Source of the DNA: Prosopocoilus inquinatus
Taxonomy: Eukaryota > Arthropoda > Insecta > Coleoptera > Lucanidae
NCBI GenBank assembly: GCA_036172665.1
Contig: CM069871.1
Location: 3,844,001-3,908,000 of the forward strand
Direction: 5' to 3'
DNA: 64,000 nucleotides
Below are positions 23,219 through 35,872 of the stretch, piece after piece. A program made the translations under genes and the position numbers. The notes beneath the pieces are model-generated. The model did not search any database. It saw nothing but the letters and a program-made list of their open reading frames with translations, and was not told the DNA's origin. How positions within the stretch are numbered: position 1 is the first letter of the stretch; each line of letters opens with the position of its first letter.

Positions 23219-23782
23219 TGTAACGTTTCTGTCCTATTTCCGGTCGTTTTTCCTGGTATCTATAATATTCGGGTATCTAGCGACTACGTTCCGGGATTTT
23301 AACTCGCCGGTGTCCAGGTTCGCTTAAATAAAAATACAGGTAGGTTAACTTATATACAAATTTATTTACATATCTTTACACAGTTATTTACATTCATGCT
23401 CAAATCAGAATCGACAAGACACTTGCCGTCGGGTATACTCAAGACGCTTGAGTACTGATAAGAGTCGACAATGACGCTTGTCGCCGCGTATACTCAAGAC
23501 ACTTGAGCACTGGAAAGAGTCGACAATGACGCTTGTCGCCGGGTATACTCAAGACACTTGAGCACTGGAAGTTGAGACCATGAGACACTCACGATCTCTC
23601 CCTAAATCGCGCGAGCGGTCACTTATATACGCTTTGGCTGTGTGGTGGGAGTTGTCCCACTTCAACTGACCCCACTAAAACAACCCCACCATAACTAAAC
23701 TTTAATTCGCACAAAATAAATAAAACGGGTATGCTAACTACATTATGTACATATATACAAAATATTTTATGTGGCCGTTACA
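23219..23782 (-). mobile_element. Solo LTR (564 bp), Gypsy-like, TSD AGTG
   Basis: Read on the minus strand it begins TGTAACGGCCACATAAAATA and ends AGAAACGTTACA, giving TGTAAC/GTTACA ends. The 4-bp duplication AGTG is present on both sides (23,215-23,218 and 23,783-23,786), so both edges are exact and no internal region remains. A TATATAAG box is at 23,622-23,629 (minus) and an AATAAA signal at 23,361-23,366 (minus), which orders U3, R and U5. Three 55-bp units lie between these. Such ends with a 4-bp duplication fit Gypsy-type elements; the family is not identified. Confidence 0.88.
23409..23573 (-). repeat. Three 55-bp units within the solo LTR
   Basis: GTCGACAATGACGCTTGTCG recurs at 23,464 and 23,519, with a diverged copy from 23,409. 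Each unit contains two small palindromes, GACAATGACGCTTGTC and CTCAAGACACTTGAG. They lie downstream of the LTR TATA box, so probably in the transcribed R part. Confidence 0.85.
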
Positions 23783-23786
23783 AGTG

Positions 23787-25849
23787 TTAATATTAGTTGA
23801 CGAGTATTATTTACGAACCCCGAAGTCTTAACAATATGATATTCTCCTTCGAAGGGAAATCGTACTAACAACGTTTTGTTATTACGCCACAGGACGCGCG
23901 CTCCTCACGTCACCGCCGCTCCAACTGGGCGATCTATTGTCCAAAAGGAGCGGCAAATTCGAAATTAACCAATAAGAGATGATCAAGGCTAATCAAGTTT
24001 TAGTTTCTTTAATAAAAAAAAAGATCTTGCAAACTCTGCTGTTTCTTTTTTGATGATACCGATAGGTAAATTTATTTGGGAAACACATTTGATTAAAAAA
24101 TCTTCGACTTGCAGGTTGTTGCAGCGTGTGTGCAAGGTTTACAATAGAACAGAAATTTATAGCGACACCAACAGAAAAGCGAAACGTATGTTGTACGGCC
24201 CATATTAAGATTGCGTTGTAGTATAAACGAATCGTATATCCCAGCGCCGGCATTAATATTTATTTCGTATATAGAAACACCGGCTGCATATATTTCTCCT
24301 CGTCGGGTACATAAAATCGCTTGCGAACGGCATTAGAATTAAATAATTTGCTGACGTTTATTGAGCCGTTTGGATGTTGATGGATCTTTTAGCGACGCCT
24401 GGTTTATTCCATATTTCCAGATCTCGTGCGAGCCGAACATTAAATGGGCGCGAACTATGGGCCATAAACAAGTCTTGCGTTGCACATCTCGACGGTGAAT
24501 CCCCCAGCACACTCCCCCATCGACGGCCAGGCCCGGCTTAATAAATAACAGCGCAATGGCCAATAAAAAAAACCTACAATATTTTACCCGACTTTACGTT
24601 TTTCCATGGAATCGTCGTGGTTCGCTGCTGCGCAAAACCTTTACAAAAACTCTTCATTTTTTAAAGCATGACTAAATAAATTTACCATTGACATTATTAT
24701 TAAGGCGTTTAGTAAATTGATTAGTAGGGAAAAAAATGGATTTTCTAAGAAGGCACCTACGTGCTTTATATCAAAACACAAAACGCTACACTTTGCATTT
24801 TACACGCACGCACTCTGATTAATATCAGCACATTCTCGGAATTGTTAAACACAATACTCAATGTCACGGATAAAAAGAAAAAAACACGAGGTATTTCCAT
24901 CTCGTGAATATTAAGCGCTGACTTCCCACGGGGCACGTTTTCACGAATCGCACACAGTCGACTTAGAGTGCGAGAGCTCAAACACGCATCGTGGGAAGCC
25001 AGCTTTAAACGAGTTGTTGATCAAACGTTAACTAAAAAAAACTCTACCTGCTTACATGCGAAGCTCCGCATTAAAATAAATTAACTGCACCAAACATAAT
25101 TCTATATGTTTAAGAAAAAAAATATATAACGTCGTATCGGGAGCAAGGTAACGTAAATGTGAAGTGGATTTATCTTGTGGAAGGACAAATGTATGCAGAT
25201 GGGATGCGTTGTATGTATGTATGTACGAACCTCCTACGTAGCTTCAAATCTGATGGGAAAATGCCTCGAATTCTTCCATGCCCTCAACTTTAACTCCTTT
25301 AATATCCGCAAAACGTTCGGTTAATAAAGCGTAGAGCGCTCTTAATCGAACCACAATGGAGAAACGTTGATATGCGCAGAATTAAATTATAAATTATCTC
25401 AGAAGGCTAATTTGGGAGAGAAGGTTTTCGCGTGCTGAAAATACCTCGTCGGGAAAGTCGCTTTGTGTTAAATTTTTTTAATTCTGTCAAGAGTTCTGCA
25501 CGATCAAAATTTTTCCAAGACATAAAAGTATTTTCTGATCAACTGTGCCTGGGAAACCAGAGTTTTCCTTCAAGATAATAAAGCTACAAGAAAATCCAAA
25601 TTTCAAATTTAGAGTAGCTCAAGAACCAGGGTAAATACCATTCAACGACAAGAAAGCCATGTACAGGGTGTCCCATGGAAGTGTATTTCATCTGTGAGGC
25701 GCTTGCAAGTTTAAAACACATTGTTTAAAATATAATATTTAAAACATGCTTAAAACACCGAATTAAAAACGCCACCTTTTTTAAGCACATTTTTTCAATT
25801 AACGTTTTAAATTCGTTTTGAAATTAGGCCCCAAAAAAAATTAACACCG
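23787..25849. other. Mostly unique sequence, no recognisable gene
   Basis: No supported coding region. GC-richer patches occur at about 23,880-23,960 and 24,380-24,560, interspersed with AT-rich sequence. The minus-strand frames of 71-86 codons have no motif that I recognise. Confidence 0.4.
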
Positions 25850-27640
25850 TCAAAAATTAATGTCTAAAAGCTTCAGAAAAATAAAATAAACTCAATTGGA
25901 ATTGAGGTTAACCGGACAACTCCATTTGAATTAACTTAAGCCAAGCAAAAAATTAAAACCGAAAAATAAATACTAAATAAAAAAATGATACCACGATTTT
26001 ATCGAACTCAAAAATAAACACTAAATAAAAAAAATGTAACCTCGATTTTATCGAGTCTTAATTTTTTGCTTGGCTTAAGTAATTCAAGTTAAATTAAGTT
26101 CGGCCTAACCCAAGCAAAGCCAATTCAACTCAAATTAATCTGACTTGACTGACTCAATTCAAGGCAAACAACTTAAAAAACTAAAACGATTTAAAATAAA
26201 TATTCAATGCTTCAAGACACAAAAAAAAATTAAACTCGAACGAAATTAAGATTAAGCAAACTCAACTCGGCTCGACTCAACTCAAACAAAAAATTGACAG
26301 TCAGGAATAAACGCTGAGGAAATTAAAACTTTGCAAGGCCAACTCAACTCAATTTAGCCTAACAAAACCCAATTCAACCCGAGCAAGGCCAACTCAACTC
26401 AATTTAGCGTAACAAAACTCAATCCTAGGCGGAGAAATTCAGACTGTCAAGAATGAATGTATCGAACCTTCCACAAATACTTACCCAAAAAAATTAAACG
26501 CAATTGGAATTCGTCTTAACTTGATTCAAGCCAAAGCCAAGCAAAACATTGAGATTCAAAAATAAACTCTAAATAAAAAAAATAAATTTCGATTTTAATT
26601 AAGTGCAACTGAGCCCGAGCAAGACCAATTCGATTCAAATGAACTTAATTTGACTCAGTAAAGGGCAAAACATAAGACAAAAGAAAGATAAAAGCGTCAA
26701 AAATTAATATCTCAATGCTTCAAAAAGTTTTCCAAAAAATCTAAACTCATTTGGAAATCGACTTAACTTGACTCATTACAAAGCAAAAGAATAAGACTCA
26801 AAAAAATTAAAACCGGTCAAAAATTAATGTCTCGAAGCTTCAAAAAGGCTTCCGGAAAATCTAAGCTCAATTTGGAAATTGACTTAACTTGACTCAATCC
26901 AAGGCAACAAAATAAGACTCGAAAAAAATTTTAAACTGCCAAAATTTAAAAAGAGAAGAGGTTTCAAAGCTTCAAGACACCAAAAAAGAATTCAACTCAA
27001 TTGGAATTAAGGTCAACTTAAATCGACCCAATCTAAGCAAATAATTGAAACTTGAGAAAAAACGACACCACAAAAATCAAAACATTTTAATGAAGTCCAA
27101 CCCAAGTAAGGTCAGCTCAACTTAAATTAACTTAATTTGGAGAAGGCTCAAAAATAATTAAAAATTGTAAAAGAATGAAAGTTTCAAAAGCTTCAAAAAA
27201 AAATTAAACTCAATTGGAATTAAGATTGATTAACCGAATTCCACTGGACCGGACTCAACCCAAGCAAAAAATAGAGACTGAAAAATTTGACTCAATTTTA
27301 ATCAAATCTAACCCAAGCAAAACCGATTCGTCTCAAGCTGACCTAGCTTGACTCAAACCGAGGTAGAAAATAAAATAAAATTGCTCAAAAACTCTCAAAA
27401 GCTTCAAGGTTATAAAGAAAATGTAAACTCAATTGGAATTAAGGTCAACCCAAGTCAAATCGACTCAACTCAAGCTCAAAATTGTAACTCAACTGTATTC
27501 AAATATTAAAAAAATTGTAAACTCATTGGAATTAAGTTCACTCGAAGTCAAGTCGACTCAAACCAAGCTCAAAATTGTGACTCAAAAATATTCAAGTATT
27601 ATAAAATTGAAAGTTACAGACTTACAACTCAAAACTCTAA
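25850..27640. repeat. A-rich array, inverse of the 16.5-18.4 kb words
   Basis: Words such as CTCAATTGGAATTAAGGTCA (near 25,89x, 27,00x, 27,43x) and CAAGCAAAAAATT recur every 70-200 bp in a degenerate way. GGTCAAC...CTCAACTC is the reverse complement of the GAGTTGACCTTGA words at 16.5-18.4 kb. A 118-codon plus-strand frame at 27,433 is a translation of these repeats. Confidence 0.65.
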
Positions 27641-27728
27641 AAAGGTCTCCCAATCGCCCCCTCCACTATTTTAAGCGTAAAATAAACACTTCCGATGAGT
27701 GCTTTGTATTGACGTTTTACGGTTTGGA

Positions 27729-28320
27729 AATCAGGAAACACCCGGTATATAGTTTTAAATCGCATTTATTTTTGTTTGCACAATATTAAGAAATTGTGTG
27801 TGGGAAAACGCCTCATGCCGCACCTATTTCGTCTGTTTTTATTGCGTTAAAAATAGTCTTCTCTGCCATCATCTCCGTCGCAAGATTTAATTAAATTCTT
27901 ATAACGCAAATGGTCCCACGCTCTGTTTTGTTATCGTAATGCAACTCAGACATCTTTTTTGCATTCGTTTTAAAATCGGTCACAAACTCATCGTGAAATT
28001 CTCGGCAAATGTGTCGGAATTTGTTTTATTGCGTTAAATAAACAACATCGTCTGAAGTTCATTCATCTTTTGCAATCGTCTGTAGGTGCAGCTCATGTTT
28101 TCTTTTGTCGGAATGGCCAAATTATTTACAGCCAGACAGTCATAAAATGCAGCAGAAGTCTTCTTTTTTGCCTGATTAGATAATGAGAATTCGAGTTTTT
28201 CTTTTTTTAGTGCAGAGATTAAATTGCGTTTACACTAGACCTTTAACGTTATTGGGCTGGCTTTCTTTATGTCATCTTATGCTGGGTTGGTTCCTGCTGT
28301 TGTCAAGGTATTTTCGCCCT
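27729..28320. repeat. Dispersed repeat, copy A
   Basis: It starts at GGAAACACCCGGTATATAGT and runs through CGCCTCATGCCGCACCTATT, GGTCCCACGCTCTGTTTTGT, and TTGGTTCCTGCTGTTGTCA. The copy at 39,999-40,600 matches in the same order and orientation, with substitutions and small indels. Its last part also resembles the TTGGTTCCTGTTGACGTCAC section in the 655-bp units at 43-44 kb. No protein is recognised. Confidence 0.75.
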
Positions 28321-30785
28321 ACTCACTTTTTGTTTTGGTTTTATTAACAGACAACTTGCTTATTGTTTCTAACTTTAGCTGGACAAGAAGTGGAAGCTTG
28401 CAGAATGAATATACGTGAGTCTGAAGCATAAAATATAAAAATCCAATCTCTGATAATCACGTAAGGAAAAAATTTGCTTGTACTGACTGCGTTACATCCG
28501 GAATTGTTACGCCACTGAAAATTATTTTCTTTGAGGTACACGTTCTAATTATTATTAATTTTTTTTAATACTAATCAATCCTGAAGCTTTTGCTTCTAAG
28601 GTCTCGGTCACAAAAAGAGACAGAGTTTCGCCCCAGCATGCAGCAGGAAGCTGCTCACAGGCTTCGCATCTTTTTTTTTTGTTTTCTTTCGCCTATTAAG
28701 TCCGCCTCCCGCAGCTGAGGCACTGTTCAGGATACTTCCCATAATTCATTATTGCTAAACGTGTTCGGATCAACTTTCGCCGGCTGAACGCACGTTATAA
28801 TCTGAAACAGAAGTAATTACGCATTTTTCCAGCCAGCCAAATGTGACATTTAACCCATTTCCGTTCGATTTGACAAGCTTCCATTAAAATGATTTATCGC
28901 TCTCTCCTCTGAGCGCGATGATGAATTGTTAATTTGATGCAAATTTCGACTTAATAGTTTATTTTATGGGAGTACAATGCGAATGAGATTGCTGTGCGCG
29001 GGAGGCGATGTTGTAAAAACCGTTAAGAGTTTCTAACATTCATCGTCGTACGATCAGGATTAAAAGCTATGTCTCCCCAATAACGACAAGTAAAAGTGAA
29101 TTACTTGTCTTATCTGTTCTGATCGCTATACCAAACAAGCAACCTGACAGGCGTTGGAGCAGAAAGGAATTCGATGATGTGCGCAGGTGCACTCTTTGAG
29201 GGCGGAGCTTTTGGCCCGGGGGGACATTACTTTTAATGCTGACTATACATATATGTATGAACAAATTTCTGATTAATTTTTTAAGAACCATTCAATTGTT
29301 TGTTTATTTAAGTCCTTGATTTCTCCGACATTCACTTCTTATTAAAACCCAAACCCCCGGAATAAATTTACGCAATGCGATTTCAAAATGTGTTTGTTAT
29401 GTTAGAAAGGCGCACGTGACCTGAAACATTTTTCTTTCTCGATTGAACTGTAGGAGCATTAATGATAATTGTCTCTGCGTTTATTACTGACGGTGAGTTA
29501 GTTGGACTACGTTTGGAGGCATTTGAATTTCAAAAACAATTAATTTCATTCGCAAGAAACTCTATGTGCAAAGGCGAAAAAATTCTTCTATCCAATCAAG
29601 CGTGAAGCTCCAGGTATTGTTTTGCTGTTAATCAACGACACTTGAGATCTTAAGCATTTAGTTTTCTTCGATTTATAACTCAGAAGGTAATGCTCACGCT
29701 ATTTTCGAATGCAAATCGTATTGACTGTGGGAACTTTCTGCTGTGAAAAACCTTGTAGGTGTTCATACTTGAATGAGAAACCAAAAATTGTCATAAATGA
29801 TATGATACTTTAAAATAATCTTTTTCTGACTCGGACATTGGTTTTAGTCGTGATTGTACATTCTTATTCCCAATTAGATCTGGCATAAGAAATTAATGTT
29901 TAATCGTGGTTGTTAAATTCTTGTTATTTCAAATTCAAAAAAAAAAAAATAATAATAATTTAACTGCAGACAGTTTCACTTTCTCACACACAAACACAAA
30001 CGAACTTCCTGTTGCAGGCACTAATAACTAATAAGAGAGCGGTTTATAATCCTATAAATAATTATATCGGCCGGCCGTAGTTATAAATGCAATTATAATT
30101 AGTAAATTTAAATTTTAATAAAAGCTGGTGTGTGGTGTCTGGATAATTTATGGCTCTGCGAAATTATTGTCGTCAAAAAAATGAAATCAAATTAAAATAA
30201 AATAGAAAAAATACCTCACAATTAGTGACATGATAAAGGTGAGATGGTCATTAATTTTGCTGACATTAATTATAGATTCAAGCTTTGGTGGTTATAAAAA
30301 ATTGATGAATGACGAATGGCCACATTCGTAATAAGCAGCGGACGGAGTTGCATATTTTTGCCGTTCAAGTTTCGGCTTCAGCTACCATCTCAACTAAAAA
30401 TTGCATTGCATTTTCTGTCCAGTTGCTCAGGAAATTAATTTCGACGTTTCGAAGTACGCCTAAGTTCTTAATTTTTTTTGCCACGACACTTAAATCAAAT
30501 TTTATCACATCACATAACTTTCGTGTTCGCGAGAAGCCCCCAAAGATACAAAAAAAAAACTTGGACTTATAATGTACAATCGGATCTAAGAATAATGTCT
30601 CTCTAATAAAATATTTCAAAAAAGTTGCGGTCTGATCCCTTCTGACCACTGTAACTATAACTAGCAGGCGGACAAAGTTGATGTAGAAGCAGACAAGAAT
30701 CATTTCTGAGAAATATGATTCAAATATAATCCTAAACAAGAAATAACATACTTGAATTCTCGCAGGGAGAGACTAGAATCGTCTT
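28321..30785. other. Mostly unique sequence, no recognisable gene
   Basis: The patch at about 28,730-28,970 is GC- and CpG-richer and holds homeobox-type words (GTAATTACGC, TTAATTTGATGCAAAT), so it may be a conserved non-coding element. The rest is AT-rich. I see no supported exon. Confidence 0.4.
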
Positions 30786-31171
30786 GGAACCGTCAGGAGC
30801 ATGCGCATTACAAAAGAATCCCAAGTATCTTTTTTGTCGTGCGCTTACTGCTTGCTAATGGTTCTGGATGACGTCAAGAGCTTCTGTTGTGCGCTTGCTC
30901 CTAGTAGTTCTGGATGACGTCAAGAGCTTCTCTTGTGCGCTTGTGTCTAATGGTTCTGGATGATGTCAAAAGCTTCTGTTGTGCGCTTGCTCCTTATGGT
31001 TCTGGATGACGTCAAGACCTTCTGTTGTGTGCTTGTTTCTAATGGTTCTGGATGACGTCATGAGCTTCTGTTGTGCGCTTGCTCCTGATGGTTCTGGATG
31101 ACGTCAAGAGCATGCCCACAACAAAAAAAAACTTTGAATTCTTTTGTAATGCGCATGCTCCTAACAGTTCT
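30786..31171. mobile_element. Inverted-end element filled with a 46-bp CRE-bearing minisatellite
   Basis: The left end GAACCGTCAGGAGCATGCGC-ATTACAAAAGAA and the inverted right end GAACTGTTAGGAGCATGCGC-ATTACAAAAGAA match over about 33 bp with two differences. Between them, GGTTCTGGATGACGTCAAGA recurs at exact 46-bp steps (GATGACGTCA at 30,867, 30,913, 30,959 [diverged], 31,005, 31,051 and 31,097). Each good unit carries the CRE/AP-1-like TGACGTCA or TGACGTCAT half. There is no coding capacity. The target duplication is not clear. Confidence 0.75.
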
Positions 31172-34100
31172 AGATCAAATTAAATAATTTTTTTGCAAAG
31201 AAAAAAGGAAAGTTTGATTATATTTAACTTTATACTCAATAGAAAACAAAAATATTCATCACATCAATTAGAGCTGTGCTTATTAGCTTCATAAAATATT
31301 CTAAATATTTGCTGGAATACTTCGCTTCTTCATCAAGCAACAAGAAAGTAGTATGAAAACTAAAAAGCGACGAATAAAACGCGAGAAATCAATTCGATGA
31401 GAAAAGGTAGAGAGAAATACAATTAAGAAAGCGTAAAGAAACAGAGAAACAAAACAAAAGAACGACGACCAAGGTGCACAAAAAATAAGCGAATGTCCAG
31501 ACGAAGAATTAGAAAGAAAATTAGAGAAAACAAAAGTCGACTGTAAAAAAGCGTCAACCAACAAAATGAGAACAATCAAAGCAAAAAAAGGACAAAAACA
31601 AATTAAAAAATTTGGATTATCAAAAATCGCAAGAAGTATAAAAAATAAAACCTGAAAAAAATCAGAAACAAAAGAGAGCAATAAAAACAAAGCATGAAGC
31701 GAACAAAGAAAAAGAAAAACAAAAGACGATCGCAAGCATCAAGCGAAGATACGTAAAACAACAATTTTCCGAACGAATCGAAAAATTCGCAAAAAATAAA
31801 AGAAGAACTGTAAGAAAGACAATAATACGATTAAAACAAAAACGAGAAGAAAAAAAAGAAATGAACGACGAAATACAGTTCGCAAAACAAAAGAAGATCA
31901 CAAGATTAGATGAAAAACGTCGAACTACAAAAGAGCGTCGATGATTCGGAATAATAAAAATCAGAACAAGTATAAAAAAAATGAAACCTGAGAAAAATTC
32001 AGAAACAAAAGAGAGCAACAGAAACAAAGCATGAAGCGAACAAAAGAAAACAAAAGAAGATCGCAAACACCAAGCCATACGAAAAGCCACAATTTTCCGG
32101 GCGAATCGAAAAATTCGCAGAAAATAAACGCAAAAACTGTAAGAAAGACAATAGTACGATTAAAACAAAAACGAGAAAAAGAAAGAAATGAACGACGAAA
32201 TGCAGTTCGCAAAACAAAAGAAGATCACAAGATTAGATGAAAAACATCGAACTACCAAAAAGCGTCGAGGATTTGGAATAACAAAAATCAGAACAAGTAT
32301 AAAAAAAATGAAACCTGAGAAAAAATCAGAAACAAAAAGAGAACAACAAAAAACAAAGCATGAAGCGAACAAAAAAAAATAAAAGAAGATCGCAAAAACA
32401 CCAAGCCATACGAAAAGCCACAATTTTCCGGACGAATCGAAAAATTCGCAGAAAATAAACGCAAAAACTGTAAGAAAGACAATAGTACGATTAAAACAAA
32501 AACGAGAAAAAGAAAGAAATGAACGACAAAATGTAGTTCGCAAAACAAAAGAAGATCACAAGGTTAGATGAAAAACGTTGAACTACAAAAGAGCGTCAAT
32601 GATTTGGAATAACAAAAATCAGAACAAGTATAAAAAAAAATGAAACCCGAGAAAAAATCAGAAATAAAAGAGAACAAGAAAAACAAAGCATGAAGCGAAC
32701 AAAAAAAAACAAAAGAAGATCGCAAACGCTAAGCCATACGAAAAGCCACAATTTTCCGGACGAATCGAAAAATTCGCAGAAAATTAAAGCAAACTGGAAG
32801 AAAGATAATAATACGATTAAAACAAAAACGAAAAAAAAATAAATGAACGACGAAATGCAGTTCGCAAAACAAAAGAAGATCGCAAGATTAGATGAAAAAC
32901 GTCGAACTACAAAAGAGTGTCGATGATTTGGAATAACAAATATCGCAACAAGTATAAAAAAAATGAAACCTGAGAAAAAATCAGAAACAAAAGAGAGCAA
33001 CAGAAACAAAGCATGAAGCGAACAAAAGAAAACAGAAGAAGATCGCAAACACCAAGCCATACGAAAAGCCACAATTTTCCGGACGAATCGAAAAATTCGT
33101 AGAAAATAAAAGCAAAAACTGTAAGAAAGACAATAGTACGATTAAAACAAAAACGAGAAAAAGAAAGAAATGAACGACAAAATGTAGTTCGCAAAACAAA
33201 AGAAGATCACAAGGTTAGATGAAAAACGTTGAACTACAAAAGAGCGTCAATGATTTGGAATAACAAAAATCAGAACAAGTATAAAAAAATGAAACCCGAG
33301 AAAAAATCAGAAATAAAAGAGAACAACAAAAACAAAGCATGAAGCGAACAAAAAAAAAAACAGAAGAAGATCGCAAACACCAAGCCATAGGAAAAGCCAC
33401 AATTTTCCGGGCGAATCGAAAAATTCGCAGAAAATAAAAGCAAGAACTGTAAGAAAGACAATAATACGATTAAAACAAGAACGAGAAAAAAGAAAGAAAT
33501 TAACGACGAAATACAGTTCGCAAAACAAAAGAAGATCACAAGATTAAATGAAAAACGTCGAACTACAAAAGAGCGTCGATGATTTGGAATAACAAAAATC
33601 AGAACAAGTATAAAAAAAAATTAAAGCAAACTGGAAGAAAGATAATAATACGATTAAGACAAAAACGAAAAAAAGAGATGAACAGTTCGCAAAACAAAAG
33701 AAGATCACAAAATTCAAGAGGACGGACACAAAACAAATGATGAAAAACGTCGAACTACAAACAAGCGTCGATGATAAAATACGAAAACTTAATTTGATAC
33801 GAAAAACAAAATAGAAATACAATGTACGAAATTACAAAGAACACCAAAAACAAAAAAAAAAAGAAGATCGACGGCTAAGATGAAGAGAAGAACAAACGAA
33901 TGAATTTCCAAACGAAAAAAAAAAAACAACTAAAAGAAAACAATAAACGACAATAGCGGCAAAAAGCGTCAATAAATAAAATATGAAAAATTAAACAAAA
34001 AGGCAAAAATAAATAAAAAATCGCCAATTTGAAATATCAAAAATCAGAACGAATAAAAAAAAAACAAATGAAACCTCAGACGAAATCAAGACGACAGCAA

Positions 34101-34300
34101 CAAAAAACAAGGCATGAAGCGAACAAGAGAAAACAAAAGGGATTAAAAACGATTTAAGCGCAACTCGGACAATTTCAAGGTCGACCAAACTCGATCCAAC
34201 AACTGGAAAAATTTTGTTGTTTTCCGAAATATTCAACGTCCACTCAGTCCATTCGAACCCGACTTAACACCATTCAACTCAAGAGAAAAATTAAGAGAAA
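31172..34300. repeat. A-rich 328-bp tandem array and flanking degenerate repeats
   Basis: CACAATTTTCCGG and the following AATCGAAAAATTCGCAGAAA occur near 31,759, 32,088, 32,419, 32,747, 33,070 and 33,398 (steps 323-331 bp). The GACGATCG word is at 31,72x. The right end (34,140-34,290) has CAAGGTCGACCAAACTCGAT, the inverse of the words at 16.6 and 18.3 kb. Several minus-strand frames of 70-158 codons recur with the period; they are hydrophobic F/S/L-rich translations of the poly-A strand and I do not regard them as genes. Confidence 0.85.
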
Positions 34301-34355
34301 GAAACATTAAAGAAATTAAAAGCAAAAAAATAAAGCTCAACAAATCCCAAAGTCA

Positions 34356-34373
34356 AGATAGATAGATAGATAT
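34356..34373. repeat. (GATA)n microsatellite
   Basis: A run of GATAGATAGATAGATA, then TTTATTTTGTAACAATGTAC. On the minus strand this could be the 3' tail of a truncated LINE ending in AAATATCTATC repeats; that is only suggestive. Confidence 0.6.
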
Positions 34374-35872
34374 TTATTTTGTAACAATGTACATAGTTAC
34401 AGTCGTCAAAAAACATATTCTCAACCCTGAATTGTATTGAATTGAATCAAAAAAATTAAAATGCAAAAAATGAAAAGTAAAAAATATTAAAACATTCTGT
34501 TCAACTTCGTTAACGACGTGAAAAATTGTCCGCCTGTCACGTCTCGTCGCTTGCAAGATCGTGTGTGATCAGTGTTGCCAACTATCAAAAAAATAATCCG
34601 CCGGACAGAGCTTGAAATTGCGCCAAATTTGAAAAAAATTAGCTGAAAGCGTCGCTATAAAAATTACATCGATAAAAACCCGGTAAAAATACTGTGACGA
34701 ATTTTAGGGTTCGTTTTATTTTGTTTTGTCGGTGAAACTAAAACTAATTTATTAGCGATTTTTACAATAACACTATTTTATATGTATAATACACAATTAT
34801 AAGCTAATAGCCGAACGATTAACAACTATAAACTCTAAAACTTCTCCGCACGCGTCTTTTTATAGCCGGGCTGTTTTTCTCGGAGCTTCTAGTCCGTAGA
34901 ATTCTGAACGTTCGAGAGCGTCTTGAGTTGCCCAGAAGATTTCTTCGCGTCAGGCTCCGGCGCCTATAGCCTCCGCCAATTAATGTTGATGAATCATCAT
35001 AATACATTTATCTTGAGGCAGATGGGTATCTGAGAAATGACAGAACATAAACATAAATGCAGCCAACATGAGACACAGAAAATCGGAGTTACGGTCGGAA
35101 GCAAAAATAAAGTTCTCAAAATGGTCTAGTTATTTATTTATTTATTTATTCATAGAAACAAACAGGAAACTCCTAATACTAAGGTTTCTATATAACAATT
35201 TTTAGAAAACGAAAAAAAAACAAAAATTACAAATACACTATAAAAAATAAAAGCGTTTTTTTTTCAAAAGACTTGTCAGATAACCGAGTTTTACCATCAT
35301 AGTTTAACTTTAAGCTTCGCTTTATTCCCACGGCAAAATTTGCGCAGACGTATTTAAATAATACTGATATGCATATAATACTGTACGTGAGAGTCCTCCA
35401 ATTACCAAAACGAAGTACTCAGAGTTTCCCAACTAATCCAGTACGTTCCAATAGCCTACTTTTTAATGTTCCAGGATAGTTTCTAATTTTCTAGGGTAGT
35501 TTCTAATTTCCTAGGATAGTGTCTAAATTTCGTTGATTTAATTTTTTATAATGAGATTGGACGAAAACATTTAAATTTCCCGCCTGATAACTGAGGTGAC
35601 TGGCCACTGGTCTAGATTACCCCTACTAAATTAGTTCGTTTTGTTACGTGCCTACGTAGAAGTTGGGTAACGTTTCTTTTGTAAAAATAATAAAAACTTT
35701 TGTGAAATTTTTTTACAAAATTAAACAATCCGCAAGCACGATGGAAAATTCTTTCTTTTTTTCTTTGCTTTGCACAGCGAATTGCACGTTAATTGTTTTA
35801 TGGCCTCACCATTCCAGACAATTTACTCTGTTTAATAAGTTGGGTCATAATCTGGACAACACAAACATTCAT
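34374..35872. other. AT-rich region without a recognisable gene
   Basis: It includes a (TTTA)n run at about 35,130-35,150, which may be the inverted tail of another truncated LINE. Near 35,289 is a stretch (GAGTTTTACCATCATAGTTT) resembling one arm of the 13.36-kb MITE. No gene is seen. Confidence 0.45.

Noticed and set aside
27433..27789. 118-codon plus-strand gene
   Set aside because: Its repeated KSTQxKLKIVTQ-like content is a translation of the CTCAATTGGAATTAAG array.
31301..33822. Family of hydrophobic 70-158-codon minus-strand proteins
   Set aside because: They recur with the 328-bp repeat period, are translations of A-rich DNA (F, S, L), occur in several frames at once, and differ in length by random stops.
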